A stretch of 64,000 bases of DNA from assembly GCA_026545765.1 (NCBI GenBank), contig CM048839.1, forward strand, positions 91,664,914 through 91,728,913. The letters run 5' to 3'. Positions 34,655-45,169 of this stretch are shown piece by piece. A program made the translations under genes and the position numbers. How positions within the stretch are numbered: position 1 is the first letter of the stretch; each line of letters opens with the position of its first letter. This DNA comes from Plantago major (taxonomy: Eukaryota; Streptophyta; Magnoliopsida; Lamiales; Plantaginaceae). Under the pieces are notes generated by a model, which saw nothing but the letters and a program-made list of their open reading frames with translations, did no database searches and was not told the origin of the DNA.

Positions 34655-34990
34655 TGAGTTATACCATTACTAAGCTGATGGCAACCTCATGCGTTTTTAC
34701 CAAAAAAAAAAAAAAAAAAAAAAAAGTGAGACCTCATTCACCATTTTAACTCTATAAAATTTCAACTCTATTCCAAACACCAATTCCTATAACTTCATTT
34801 TAAATCATTTATTATTCATCAACTAAATTTTTTTATTAACTCAATTTTTTAACTCTATACCAAACAGTCCGTCAGTATTCTATTTTTTCAACTTCAGGAT
34901 ATAATCAAGACTTCTATATAGGAAAAAATTGAGCCGAACTTACTCCAGTTCAATATCATAAATTCGGAAGATTCTTTCATAGACCAGATC

Positions 34991-35257
34991 TGATAGAATT
35001 TCATTTCATCTAAAAGCTCGAACTTGTAGAAATGTGTGAAATCTAGTCATTTATATTAATACTCAAATACATCCCGCACTCGTGGTCGATTTCAACCTCT
35101 TTGGTGAGGCCATTCGAGTGGAAATTTAATATGGAGTGGAGATTGTCTTTGTGGAGATTCGAACCCAGGTTGGACGTGAGCCAGAGGCTCTGATACCATG
35201 ATAGAATTATTTTCTGTCTAAAAACTCGAACTTGTAGAGATGTGTGAAATCTAGTCA
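34991..35257 (-). mobile_element. Miniature LTR retrotransposon (SMART/TRIM-like, 267 bp)
   Basis: Two 59-bp direct repeats (34991-35049 and 35199-35257) each begin TGATAGAATT and end CTAGTCA. They are flanked by an identical 5-bp duplication, AGATC (34986-34990 and 35258-35262). On the minus strand the 5' repeat is followed immediately by TGGTATCAGAGCC (35198-35186), a 13-nt match to the 3' end of plant initiator tRNA-Met, the classic primer-binding site. Only about 149 bp separate the repeats and there is no coding capacity, so movement would need enzymes in trans. The size is close to the SMART elements known from grasses and far below ordinary TRIMs. The polypurine tract is not obvious. 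Confidence 0.85.
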
Positions 35258-35262
35258 AGATC

Positions 35263-36072
35263 TATATGTAAATTGTATATCTTGTGGCTCAGAATAAAAC
35301 ACTTAACTTGGAGAGTTTAATTGAATATAAAATAACTATTTTAATACATGTGGCTTGTTTTCAACCACAAGGCCTAATTCAGTCTATAGAAGAATTTTCC
35401 CGTAAATTTTGTCATATGAACATCAATAGTTACATTGTAAATTCGTGATATTGTAATCAAGATCCAGAGGGTCAATTACATTTAACGAGGCGTCTGGTAC
35501 AAAATTTGGGATTAGGGAATGCAGGCTTATTTAGTGTGAATTATGATGGGTAAAATTCATATAAAAGTGAGAACTAATTAGTGATTGTTTGGTTGGTTTA
35601 TAGTGTGGGTATAAATTAAGCCACTTTCCATCATTTTGTTGTTTGGTTGGATTTCTAAAAAATACGTGCATTATGTAGTCCAATTTTGCATAATATTGGT
35701 TGATCGGAAGATAAATTATTGTTTTTAAAAAAGCTCGAATGTACAAGCAACGTTCTTGAAAATCGTTTTTGCCGGATAGAAATAGAACACTATAAATCAT
35801 AACTTATGGCAAATAGTAAACGAAACAAAACACACATTACAACAGTGCAAATATGAAATCGTTAATTGCTTAAATGATTATACATTGGATTATGGTTTAT
35901 GTTATTGCTATTTAAAATACAACTTATTTAGTCAAGCATATGGGTATACTACCGTTCACAAAAAAACGATTAGTGTTAAAAGATAAATGTATACAAGAGT
36001 TAGTATATGATTAGGATTGTTAGTAGAATAGTTATAATCGGTTTACGAATCTCTTCTATACATGTTCTAGAT
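35263..36072. other. Intergenic AT-rich DNA
   Basis: No gene was found. GATTGTTTGGTTGGTTTATA near 35582 and GTTGTTTGGTTGGATTTC near 35638 resemble MITE termini but are not in inverted arrangement. Confidence 0.35.
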
Positions 36073-36077
36073 GATTC

Positions 36078-36237
36078 TGTTAGACTATGATTTAGTGTTG
36101 TAAATCTAGTATAATTCTAATAGACTTAGTATTGTATATCTAATGTAGTAGTATTGTGTCCTATTATTTAGTTATTAAAGAGTCTGTATATATAGTCATG
36201 ATATTATTGAATAAACATCAAGGAATTATAATTATTA
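36078..36237 (+). repeat. 5' LTR of the Ale-type copia element (interrupted)
   Basis: These 160 bp match 45157-45317 with several substitutions and a small indel (TTAGTTATTAAAGAGTC versus TTAGGTAAAGAGAGTC). The terminal CA is displaced to 40994-40995 by the CACTA insertion. Confidence 0.92.
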
Positions 36238-36251
36238 CACTACAAGAAAAG

Positions 36252-36605
36252 TCGGTTTTAGGGACGGAAATTAGGGACGGATAATATCCGTCCCTAATTT
36301 AGGGACGAATCGGCGAGTTTAGGGACGGATTAGGGACGGATAGGCCTATCCGTCCCTAAGCCGTCCCTAATCCGTCCTTAATTAGGGACGGATTACATAA
36401 TCCGTCCCTAATCCGTGCTTAATTAGGGACGGATTATGTAATCCGTCCCTAATCCGTCCCTGTTTTAGGGACGGATTTTTTATCCGTCCCTAAAACAGTT
36501 GACCTGGAAAAAAAAAAAAAATTTTTTTTTAGGGACGGATAGATATCCTATCCGTCCCTAATTGTAGAGACGGCTTAGGGACGGATAAATATCCGTCCCT
36601 AAAAG
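36252..36605. repeat. Left subterminal CACTA repeats
   Basis: Many copies of TAGGGACGGAT or its complement ATCCGTCCCTA, some as palindromic pairs such as AATCCGTCCCTAATCCGT, are closely spaced after the left terminus. Such arrays are the binding sites for CACTA TNPA-type proteins and can form strong secondary structure. Confidence 0.92.
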
Positions 36606-37140
36606 TCAAGTGTACATAACAGAACACGGGCAGTTTCTTCTTATTTCTTCCTTTCTTCTTCTTTCTTCCTTTCTTCCCCCAATTCGTCCCAAACATTTTC
36701 CGGCCAAATCTACGATTCCGCCAATCTTGGTCTCGTTCAAGCTCGTTGACAAGGAGCTCGGATTGTGCATCAATTTCAACTTTCATCCGCTATTTTTTCC
36801 GAAATTGAAGGTATTTTGGCTAAAACCCTTACTTTTTAAAATTTGGGAATTTTATGAATTTTGACTAGTTTGATCAATTGGATTGTTATAGGAAGTATGT
36901 AGTAGATAATTTAGCTTATATTACGTATTGGGTTAGCTTTGAGGTGTGAAATTGATATATTTATTGTGAAATTGGATTGCTAGTATGATGTTACTATTAT
37001 TGTAATTGTGTAGGGTATTTACTTAGCTATTTTCGTATACGTACTAGGATTATGAAGATTTAATTGTGTGTTTGGAGACAATTTGGTGATTTTGGTGATT
37101 TTAATATAATTTTGGAGTATTAACATAAAAACAATCAATA

Positions 37141-37440
37141 ATATTTTCATCTACAATTTGTAATGTTAATAGATATATGGAAGTTTAACTACTAGAAAAT
37201 TGAATTGTAATCGTAAAATGCATGTAATTCATTACCAATTGTTACCGTATCATAATTAAAATGTAATTGTAATTGTAATGAAACTAAATACGTAATGGTA
37301 TAAATGTTATAACTACCAGTGGGATTGAATTGTAATAGTAAAATGCATGTAATTCATTACCAATTGTTACCGTATCATAATTAAAAATGTAATTGTAATT
37401 GTAATGAAACTAAATACGTAATTGTATAAATGTTATAAAT
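37141..37440. repeat. Tandem duplication of about 125 bp in the CACTA leader
   Basis: A block containing AAAATGCATGTAATTCATTA followed by CCAATTGTTACCGTATCATAA occurs at about 37201-37310 and again at 37327-37437 with few changes. Confidence 0.8.
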
Positions 37441-37474
37441 CTAATAAATTGAGACGCAGGTTAATTGTTGAATT

Positions 37475-38041
37475 ATGAATCCCGATCGTTCATGGATGTA
37501 CCGTCGCACTGTTAATGGCAGAATTCAATCTAGTTTTGTGGAAGGGGTTGAAGCCTTCATTGCTTTTGCACTTACACAGACTACTTGTTTGAGTCGGGGG
37601 ATGATGAAGTGCCCTTGCAATGCGAACAAATGTAGGAATAGACAATTTTTGCCTCCTAGAACGGTAGTCGAGCACTTAAAACGTAAGGGGTTCGTAGCTG
37701 AGTATGAGGTATGGTGTTATCATGGTGAGGAATCAATACCGTTCATGGACTATGGGAGTATTCCTAAGCGTAAAAGAAGGAAGCAAAATGTGATGGGTAG
37801 TACTCAAAATACGTCCACATCTGATGCTAATCATGATCATGAGAGGATTGAGCAAATGGTGTATGATGTTGCGGGTCCAGAGTTCATGGACACCGATCGG
37901 GATGTGGAGGAGCCACCGAATTCCGAGGATCAGGTGTTCTTTGACTTGTTGGAATTCATTGAATATCCAAGCCTGAAACGTTTATCTTGGCTACTCAAGC
38001 ACGCCAAGTGGTATTCATTGAATATCGAGCTCGAAGCGTGA
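37475..38041 (+). CDS. CACTA transposase-associated domain protein (truncated)
   Basis: This 188-aa frame opens MNPDRSWMYRRTVNGRIQSS, the typical start of the plant transposase-associated domain (RSWMY...). It has conserved cysteines in CPCNANKCRN and the R...V..HL...GF...Y..W..HGE motif over residues 50-100. In full CACTA elements this domain is followed by the large Transposase_21 catalytic region. Here the frame ends at residue 188 and no catalytic core follows, so the product would be a fragment. The start lies about 1.2 kb inside the left terminus after the subterminal repeats. Local sequence after the stop still looks coding-like (about 38040-38235), so an intron or frameshift is possible. 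Confidence 0.75.
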   Translation: MNPDRSWMYRRTVNGRIQSSFVEGVEAFIAFALTQTTCLSRGMMKCPCNANKCRNRQFLPPRTVVEHLKRKGFVAEYEVWCYHGEESIPFMDYGSIPKRKRRKQNVMGSTQNTSTSDANHDHERIEQMVYDVAGPEFMDTDRDVEEPPNSEDQVFFDLLEFIEYPSLKRLSWLLKHAKWYSLNIELEA

Positions 38042-38420
38042 CAAAGCGCATCGTCAGTCGATACATATACGGGCCCGCTCCAGAGTAGAGTACGTTAAGA
38101 AGGACGACTCAATTACCAACTCGTACCAAGAAGAGGTTGTTGATGAAACAGCGAGAAATGTAGTTCATGCTCCTGATGAGTACATTGAGCTGCATGAAGA
38201 CCAATATGTAGACTTAACCACGGGCGAGGAGGACGAGGGTATGTGTATACTGGTGGTTCTTGATTACAACTTGTTACTACAACTTGTTATATATGCTTTA
38301 TTAAGTGTCTATTATATATGTTTTACCTGCCAATTCATCTCGTCTTTCTTACTAACACTTGTTGTATGAATTTGCAGATCTTAGAGACATAGGAGGTCCA
38401 CATACCGCCCACCGCCATTA

Positions 38421-40421
38421 GTGGTACTAGTGGTGGTCCTGATGCGGGTAGCCCTTCGAAGGGCTATGACATTGGCGGGAGTTCACAGTCACAGGTGCCT
38501 GAGACTCCCACTGGCTCGAGCGTGGGGACGTCACCCATGTTTGCTGACTTATCCTCCGACGGGTGTCCCTACACCGTTCTGACACCCGGTGCTAGTTGGA
38601 ATGGGAAGCCGGTTTTGTTCCCGAACGGGAAGAAGTAAGTATTATGCATTTGTAGAACATAACTTCAGATAATTACTAAATGTTACATGAATATACTAAT
38701 AAAGGTTGTTTCATGTCTATCTCATTTATAACAGGCTTTGGCCACCGGGTGCCTCCGAAAATCTTGGTAAGATTATAAGACTTCGAAGGGAGAAGCCGGG
38801 TGAAGGAGGGGAGAAGTGGTCTACGCTCCCGGAGAGGATGAAGCATCATTATTTTGATGAGATGCGGGTAAGCTTAAATGTTACAAAGCTTTATCCATGT
38901 TCTTTGACTTGTTGTGCTGATTTCGTGGTATGTTAGCCATCGTATTGGGTGATATGTTAGTCACCATTGTGTTAGTAAATTTTAGGACAATTTGAGTGGT
39001 ATGTTAGCCACCGTACTTGGGTGATATGTTAGTCACCATTCTTGAACTTGTGCTGATTTCGTGGTATGTTAGCCACTGTACTTGGGTGATATGTTAGTCA
39101 CCATTGTGTTAGTAAATTTTAGGACAATTTGAGTGGTATGTTAGCCACTGTACTTGGGTGATATGTTAGTCACCATTACTGAACTTGTTGTGCTGATTTC
39201 GTGGTATGTTAGCCATGTGATTGGGTGATATGTTAGTCACCATTGTGTTAGTAAATTTTAGGACAATTTGAGTATGTTAGCCACTGTAATTGAGTGATAT
39301 GTTAGTCACTGTTCTTTCACACTGTGTTGATTTCGTGGTATGTTAGCCACTGTACTTGGGTGATATGTTAGTCACCATTACTGAACTTGTTGTGCTGATT
39401 TCGTGGTATGTTAGCCACTGTACTTGTGTTTACTTTAAATTCTAGCTTTCATTAATCTATTTGGCTTGCTACTTATGGAAATGTTGTAGAAGTACTACTA
39501 TTCCCAATGCCCTCATTCCCCAATCGTGCTGCTTTAGACCTGTCATCGAGTGTTATAAGAGGATGGTTTGCAACATGAAAGCCTCTGGGGTAAAGCCGCA
39601 GTGGATGGGGATGATGAGTGGGCACGTTGGCAGGAGTACTGGAGAGATCCTTTGGTCATGGACATGGCGGAGAAGAACAGAGCGAACCGGTTGACTGAGG
39701 CGCGAGATGGTACAGGCACCTCCAGGCATCATTATGGGTCATGGGTCGTTGTTACTGACCAGATGTCGGTTAGTATATATGTTATTTCTGACTTGCAATA
39801 TGATTTGTACTTATGTTTTTTTGCTTTCATTTCTAACAACTTTCTACTTGTTTGCATGTTCTTCAGCTCCATGCCGGGGAGCCCACTACTGCTCTTCACC
39901 ACTTCAAGAAGGCAAAAATGAAGAATGGCATGTGGACTGATCCTAGGGCCGAGCAAATTGGGGTATGTTTCTTTGTTAAGGTTCACATTTATATTTGTGT
40001 ATATTATGGCTCGGCGTATCTTCCTAAAATCAGATCTCATTTCGGATGCACTACACTATTGTAGACTGAGGTGGAGCGGATTATGGAGGAGAGGATGATC
40101 GATGGTCATGAACTCACAATTCGAGAGCAGGACCAAATATTCTTCCAAGTTAATCCGATGGACGCTAAGGGTCGAGTGTATGGGCTCGGCAGTTTGGGTC
40201 CTTCATTGACACCCGGCGGTAGCTTCTCCGTGTCGCAGCAGGCATCCTCATCACATGAAAATTTCTACACTCAAGCGCAGGTGAATGAGCTGATGAATCC
40301 TCTCAAGCAAACGATCGATCAACTTCTAGAGCAGCAAGCTCATATCACTCGTCGGATGGATGAGATGACACAACAGATGTTCGCTGCGAACCAACAACCA
40401 CCGCCTCCTCCCGGTTCTTAG
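38421..40421 (+). CDS. CACTA accessory gene (TNPA-like, Transposase_24 type), multi-exon
   Basis: Several exon-like stretches are bounded by GT-AG signals: about 38421-38636 (ending before GTAAGT), 38735-38867 (ending before GTAAGC), 39490-39768, 39868-39963 and 40064-40421. The second contains LWPPGASENLGKIIRLRREKPG and a WSTLPERMKHHYFDEM stretch. The last ends with a GRVYGLGSLGPSL segment, a coiled-coil-like QVNELMNPLKQTIDQLLEQQ region and a proline tail. This order matches the plant Transposase_24 (Ptta/En/Spm) proteins, thought to bind the subterminal repeats. Exon borders are by eye and frame continuity between all exons was not confirmed. The intron after the second exon contains the large tandem repeat at 38920-39430. 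Confidence 0.6.
38920..39430. repeat. Intronic tandem repeat (GTATGTTAGCCAC / ATATGTTAGTCACC)
   Basis: The alternating words TGGTATGTTAGCCACTGTAC and TTGGGTGATATGTTAGTCACC repeat about six to seven times. They are joined by either TGCTGATTTCG or GTTAGTAAATTTTAGGACAA spacers. This gives a two-level repeat with a higher-order period of about 135 bp inside an intron of the CACTA accessory gene. Confidence 0.85.
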
Positions 40422-40630
40422 ATGCTCATGTACTTACGTTGTTCTAGATACATACTTTTCACACTATTCATTTTATTCGGATATTTAGTCTTTTGTTCGG
40501 ATATTTTATCGAATCTCTATTTTAATTAATGCAATTTTATCACTTTCGGGTATATTATCTACGACTACATTGTAAAACAGGTGAAATGTAAAAAACATAA
40601 AAATAAAAATAAAAAATTAAAAAAAAACAG

Positions 40631-40975
40631 TTTAGGGACGGATAAATCCGTCCCTAAACCATCCCGTTGATTAGGGACGGGTTGATTAGGGACGGATTTA
40701 TCCGTCCCTAACCTTAGAGACGGATTAGGGACGGATTTATCCGTCCCTAATGGTCACAGCCATTAGAGACGGATATTATCCGTCTCTAATGGTGTTTGAC
40801 CATTAGGGACGGATAAAACCCGTCCCTGGTTAGGGACGGATAATATATCCGTCCCTAAACGGTTAGAGACGCCCGTTTTAAGGACGGGCGTCCCTATCCG
40901 TCCCTAATCCGTCCCTAACGGATTAGGGACGAATCGGCAAGGGTTTAGGGACGGATAAATCCGTCCCTAAACCTG
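40631..40975. repeat. Right subterminal CACTA repeats
   Basis: More than fifteen copies of TAGGGACGGAT or its inverse, frequently as inverted pairs with short loops (for example GGGACGGATTTATCCGTCCC), precede the right terminus. Confidence 0.92.
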
Positions 40976-41067
40976 ATTTTTCTTGTAGTGTTACATGGTA
41001 TCACACTAGGTTCGACCTAGCCGCCCTCCTCCTCTCCTAAATCTTCTTCTTCTGTCGACCTCCCACC

Positions 41068-42115
41068 ATGTCCGAATCCACCAAATTTCATCCGGCCCTC
41101 TCCATCACCAATGTTCGATCTCTCATCCCCATCACGTTGGACCATGAGTGCGGCCTTTACCACTCTTGGGTTACCCTCTTTCAAGTCCAGGCACGGGTGC
41201 ATAACCTTATACATCACATCCTCCCTCCGACGGACGATAAAGGTAAGGCCAAGATCGAGGCTTTGAAAACAGCGGACGTCGACCTCTTCGATCGACTTGA
41301 TGTCGTTGTCTTGCAGTGGATTTATGCCACCATCTCTCCTGATCTTCTTCAAGCTATTCTCGTCAAAGGTGATACGGCTGCTGCTACATGGAAAAGACTC
41401 AAATAGATATTTCATGACAACAAAGGATCTCGTGCAACTCACCTTGAAGAAGAATTCGCTGAAGCTCACCTTGACAATTTTCCTAATGCAGAGGCTTATT
41501 GCAACCACGTAAAATCACTGGCTGACAGGCTCACCGATGTGGATGTTCATGTAGTCGTCTTGTATTATATCTCCTTAGCGGCTTAACGGAGGCATATGCC
41601 GGCACCGTGGATTATGTGCAAAATCAAGATCCTCTGCCTCCTTTCGAGAGTGTTTGTTCCCGCATTAAACTGGCCGAACGAACCCTCAAGCACCGCGCCA
41701 ACAAGAAGCTGGTGGTTCGGCTCTGTTGGTTTCTAATGGTAGCAATATTTCTGGCGATACTTCTAACTTTACACCATCCTATTCTTCTGTTCCTTCTGGC
41801 AGGTACAACAACAAAAACAAGAAGAAGAATAATGGAAATGGTGGTGGACCCAATCGCAACACCAACCGCGGTGGTGGCCCATCCCAGGCCAATCCTGGCA
41901 GCCTCGCCAGCCTGCCCCGTCTCCGTGGGCTCCTTATCCGTGGCCATGGCAAGGTTGGACTCCTCCACCTTGCCCCTACCCGACGGCACCATGGCAGCCC
42001 CCGACTCGCCCCACCAACCAACCCGGGATTCTTGGTCCGCGACCACCTCAGCAAGCTTATGCTATCGGTCCTACGTATCCACCCTCTTCCTCTGGATCGC
42101 ATACCGACATTGAGG
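41068..42115 (+). pseudogene. Copia gag, broken
   Basis: The ATG at 41068 opens a UBN2/retrotransposon-gag frame (MSESTKFHPALSITNVRSLI, then HECGLYHSWVTLFQ, later LLQAILVKGDTAAATWKRLK). The frame stops at 41406. The gag sequence continues past the stop and then in other frames (THLEEEFAEAHLDNFPNAEAYC, then DPLPPFESVCSRIKLAE near 41630) with at least one more shift. Reading through to about 41800 gives the usual Gly/Asn-rich tail (SSVPSGRYNNKNKKKNNGNG). No intact zinc knuckle is seen, which is common in Ale-type elements. Minus-strand frames here are shadows. Confidence 0.8.
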
Positions 42116-42149
42116 CGGCCATGCACACACTTGGTCTTACTCCCCCGGA

Positions 42150-42300
42150 CGGTAACTGGTACATGGATACCGGGGCGACATCTCACATGACCTCTGGCAA
42201 AGGTACTCTCTCTTCTTATTTCAATTCGAGCATTAATAATCATCGTATTATTGTTGGTAATGGACACTCCATTCCAATTCACGGCTAAGGTAGAACCACA
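42150..42300 (+). pseudogene. Copia aspartic protease remnant
   Basis: The stretch WYMDTGATSHMTS carries the DTG active-site triplet and is followed by FNSSINNHRIIVGNGHSIPI, as in copia proteases. A TAA stop near 42287 interrupts it before the GAG-pre-integrase part. Confidence 0.8.
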
Positions 42301-42336
42301 TTCGCTCCTCCTCACCCACCCCTCACCTTATGCAAT

Positions 42337-43254
42337 GTGTTGCATGCCCCCAAGCTCATAAAAAACCCTATCTTTGTCCGCCAATTTACCACCGATAATT
42401 TAGTTTCTATCGAATTTGACCCTTTTGGTTTTTGTGTTAAGGATTTACGGATGGGGAACCATCTCATGAGATGTGATAGCACTAGGGATCTTTATCCACT
42501 CCACTCCACCACCACGGCCGCTCCCTCCTCCACCCATTCCGCTCTTGCTGCTTTTTCTCCTGATTTATGGCATAATCGTCTAGGACACCCGGGCAACCAT
42601 GTTTTATGCTCCCTTACTAGCAAGCATTTAATTGATTGTAATACTATTAAACAATTGTTTTGTTCTTCTTGCCCCTTGGGGAAGCAAATAAAATTGCCTT
42701 TTTACGATTCATTGTCATCCACTACTTCTCCTTTTGACATTGTGCATAGTGATCTTTGGACATCACCCGTTTCTAGTTCTAATGGGCATCACTATTATGT
42801 CCTATTTCTTGATGATTGTAGTAAATTTTTGTGGACCTTCCCGATTTCTCACAAATCTCAAGTTTACTCTATATTCACTACCTTTCACGCCTTTGTCAAA
42901 ACTCAATTTAATCTGTCCATTAAATCCTTTCAATGTGACAACGGAAAAGAATTTGACAATGGTTCTTTTCGCTCCTTTGCTCAAACCAACGGATTCCAGT
43001 TCCATTTCTCTTGCCCTCACACATCGTCCCAAAACGGCCACGCCGAAAGGCATATACGATCTCTTAACAATATCATTCGGGCGATGCTTGCTCACTCATT
43101 TATGCCCCATTTTTTTTGGCATCATGCACTTGCAGTGGCTACTTACCTCCTCAACATACTTCCATCGAAAATCCTTAAATCCTTCTCCCCCACTCAAATT
43201 CTCTATCATAAGGATCCTAGCTATGCCCATTTACGCATTTTCGGGTGTCTTTGA
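42337..43254 (+). pseudogene. Copia integrase
   Basis: This 305-aa open frame has the GAG-pre-integrase segment (LWHNRLGHPGNHVL with a following CSSCPLGK). It is followed by the integrase core: VHSDLWTSP (first Asp), [11 protein letters not shown] (second Asp) and [13 protein letters not shown] (Glu), then LRIFGCL. The catalytic triad is intact. The frame ends at 43254 and coding homology continues in another frame (about 43255-43480), so a frameshift follows the core. Its length and motifs are standard for the Ale lineage. Confidence 0.88.
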
Positions 43255-43769
43255 TTTTCTGTATTTCCCTCCCCAACAATTAATAAACTTCAAGCCCGAT
43301 CCACCCCATGTGTATTTCTTGGCTATCCTTCCGATCACCGAGGATATAGGTGTTATAACATCTCTGGTCGAAAAATATTTGTGGCTCGACATGTTGTTTT
43401 CGATGAAAATACCTTTCCATTCTCTCAGATTCACAATCCCACTCCGCAATCCTATGATTTCATGGACACCGGATTCAACCCGGTTGTCCTTCATCAACTT
43501 CTACCCACGGCTCAACCCTCCTGAGCCCTCCACAGCCCAGCCGCTACTCCTGGTCCGTCCGGCATTACTGCAACTCCGAGCCGGACCTCTCCGGCTTCGC
43601 CCCTCGTGCCCACGGTTCTTTTTCCGTCTTCCCCTACCGTGGCTCCTTTACCCGCATCTCCTACTCCTCCCCCACCACTCCGTTCAACTCGTGCTCGCAT
43701 TCCCAATCCCAAAATCTATGGACCCAATTTTGTCAATTTCGCATCTTCCCGGGATATTTCGCCTCTTCC

Positions 43770-44660
43770 ATGAAATCCCGTTAGTGCTTTACATGACCCG
43801 AATTGGAAGAGTGCTATGCTCGATGAATTTAATGCTCTTATTGATAATAAGACTTGGGAGTTGGTTCCAAAACCGGCTAATGCTAACATTATTCGTTCCA
43901 TGTGGATTTTTTCATCAAAAAAAGAATTTTTATGGTTCATTTGAGAGGCATAAAGCCTGTCTTGTAGGTGATGGTCGATCTCAGCAAAAAGGCGTTGATT
44001 GTGATGAAACGTTTAGTCCGGTTGTCAAGTCGGCTACCATTTGCACCGTTCTCAGCATTATCGTGTCTCGATCATGGCTGATCCACCAACTCGACGTCAA
44101 GAATGCATTTCTTCATGGGAATCTATAAGGATCCGATGTTTCCGGAACATGTCTGTTTATTGAAGAAATCTCTCTACGGTTTGAAACAGGCACCCAGGGC
44201 ATGGTACCAACGTTTCGCCGATCATGTGGCTTCTCTCGGTTTCTCTCATAGCACGATTGATCATTCTTTATTTATCTACCATCGTGATACATATATTGCA
44301 TATATTCTTCTCTATGTCGATGATATTATACTTACGGCCTCTACTGATGCTCTCCATAAGTCTATTATGGGTTTCCTCAGTGCTGAATTTGCTATGAAAG
44401 ATCTCGGTCCTCTCAGCTACTTCTTGGGAATTGCGGTTACACGGAATCAAGATGGCTTATTTCTCTCTCAAAAGCAATATGCTGAAGAAATCATCGAACA
44501 GGCGGGAATGTCCAACTGCTCCTCTCCCACGCCCGTCGACACCAAATCAAAGCTTGGTTCTTCACATGATGACCCATTCGATGACCCAACCAAATATCGT
44601 CAGCTAGCTGTTGCTCTTCAATATCTCACATTCACCAGGCCGGACATCTCCATAAGTCCA
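43770..44660 (+). pseudogene. Copia reverse transcriptase, broken
   Basis: The first part lies in one frame: [13 protein letters not shown] sequence near 43890, [17 protein letters not shown] near 43995, and [12 protein letters not shown] near 44090. A frame change at about 44105-44130, with a small loss, leads into CLLKKSLYGLKQAPRAWYQRF at 44155. Next comes ILLYVDDIILTASTDAL near 44310, which carries the catalytic DD, then MKDLGPLSYFLGI. Frame breaks near 43915 and 44125, plus loss after FTRPDIS at about 44650, make it non-functional. Confidence 0.85.
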
Positions 44661-44671
44661 ATATCAATAGC

Positions 44672-45169
44672 TTGCTCGCCTATACAGATGCTGGTTTGGG
44701 TGGCTATCCGGACACTCGACGATCCACATCCGGGTATTGTGTTTTTCTTGGTGATAATCTTATCTCCTGGTCTTCCAAACGTCAGCCGACTCTATCTCGT
44801 TCTAGTGCTGAGGCCGAGTACCATGGGGTTGCTAACGTCGTCTCTGAGTCGTGCTGGCTCTGCAATCTTCTTCTGGAACTTCATTTTCCCATCTCCAAGG
44901 CTACACTTGTGTACTGTGACAATGTTAGTGCAATATACTTATCTGGTAATCCCGTTCAACATCAACGCACTAAACATATTGAGATGGATATTCATTTTGT
45001 TCGGGAAAAAGTCGCTCGCGGTGAAGTACGAGTCCTTCATGTTCCTTCACGCTACCAAATTGCAGATATCTTCACGAAGGGACTTCCGTGTATTCTGTTT
45101 GATGACTTTCGCGACAGTCTCAGCATTCACAAACCTCCTGTTCAACTGCGGGGGTGTGTTAGACTATGA
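44672..45169 (+). pseudogene. Copia RNase H
   Basis: This 165-aa frame has the copia RNase H motifs: YTDAGLGGYPDTRRSTSGYC (first Asp), SRSSAEAEYHGVA (Glu), YCDNVSAIYLSGNPVQHQRT (Asp), HIEMDIHFVREKV and IADIFTKGLP. It is in a different frame from the reverse transcriptase, with missing sequence between. It runs into the 3' LTR, ending just inside it. Confidence 0.88.

Larger units (their letters stand above)
36238..40990 (+). mobile_element. CACTA (En/Spm) DNA transposon, non-autonomous
   Basis: The left end is CACTACAAGAAAAGTCGG and the inverted right end is CACTACAAGAAAAATCAGG. The 3-bp duplication TTA flanks both (36235-36237 and 40991-40993). Both subterminal regions are packed with direct and inverted copies of TTAGGGACGGAT, the kind of motif bound by TNPA-like proteins. 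The interior has a transposase-associated domain ORF (37475-38041) and a second multi-exon gene (about 38420-40421). The large Transposase_21 (TNPD-like) core is absent, so transposition would need a partner element. It interrupts the copia 5' LTR and is therefore younger than it. Confidence 0.95.

Noticed and set aside
38930..39430. CRISPR-like regular repeats
   Set aside because: Plant nuclear DNA with repeats in an intron, variable spacers that are themselves repeated, and no cas genes.
41624..42315. Minus-strand open frames of 140 and 178 aa
   Set aside because: They are antisense to the plus-strand copia gag/protease region, which carries recognisable motifs; the minus frames are shadows.
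42734..44128. 464-aa plus-strand open frame
   Set aside because: Its first two thirds are out of frame with the integrase at 42337-43254 and have a Pro/Leu-rich nonsense composition. Only the end, with reverse-transcriptase motifs, is real; it is annotated under the RT pseudogene.
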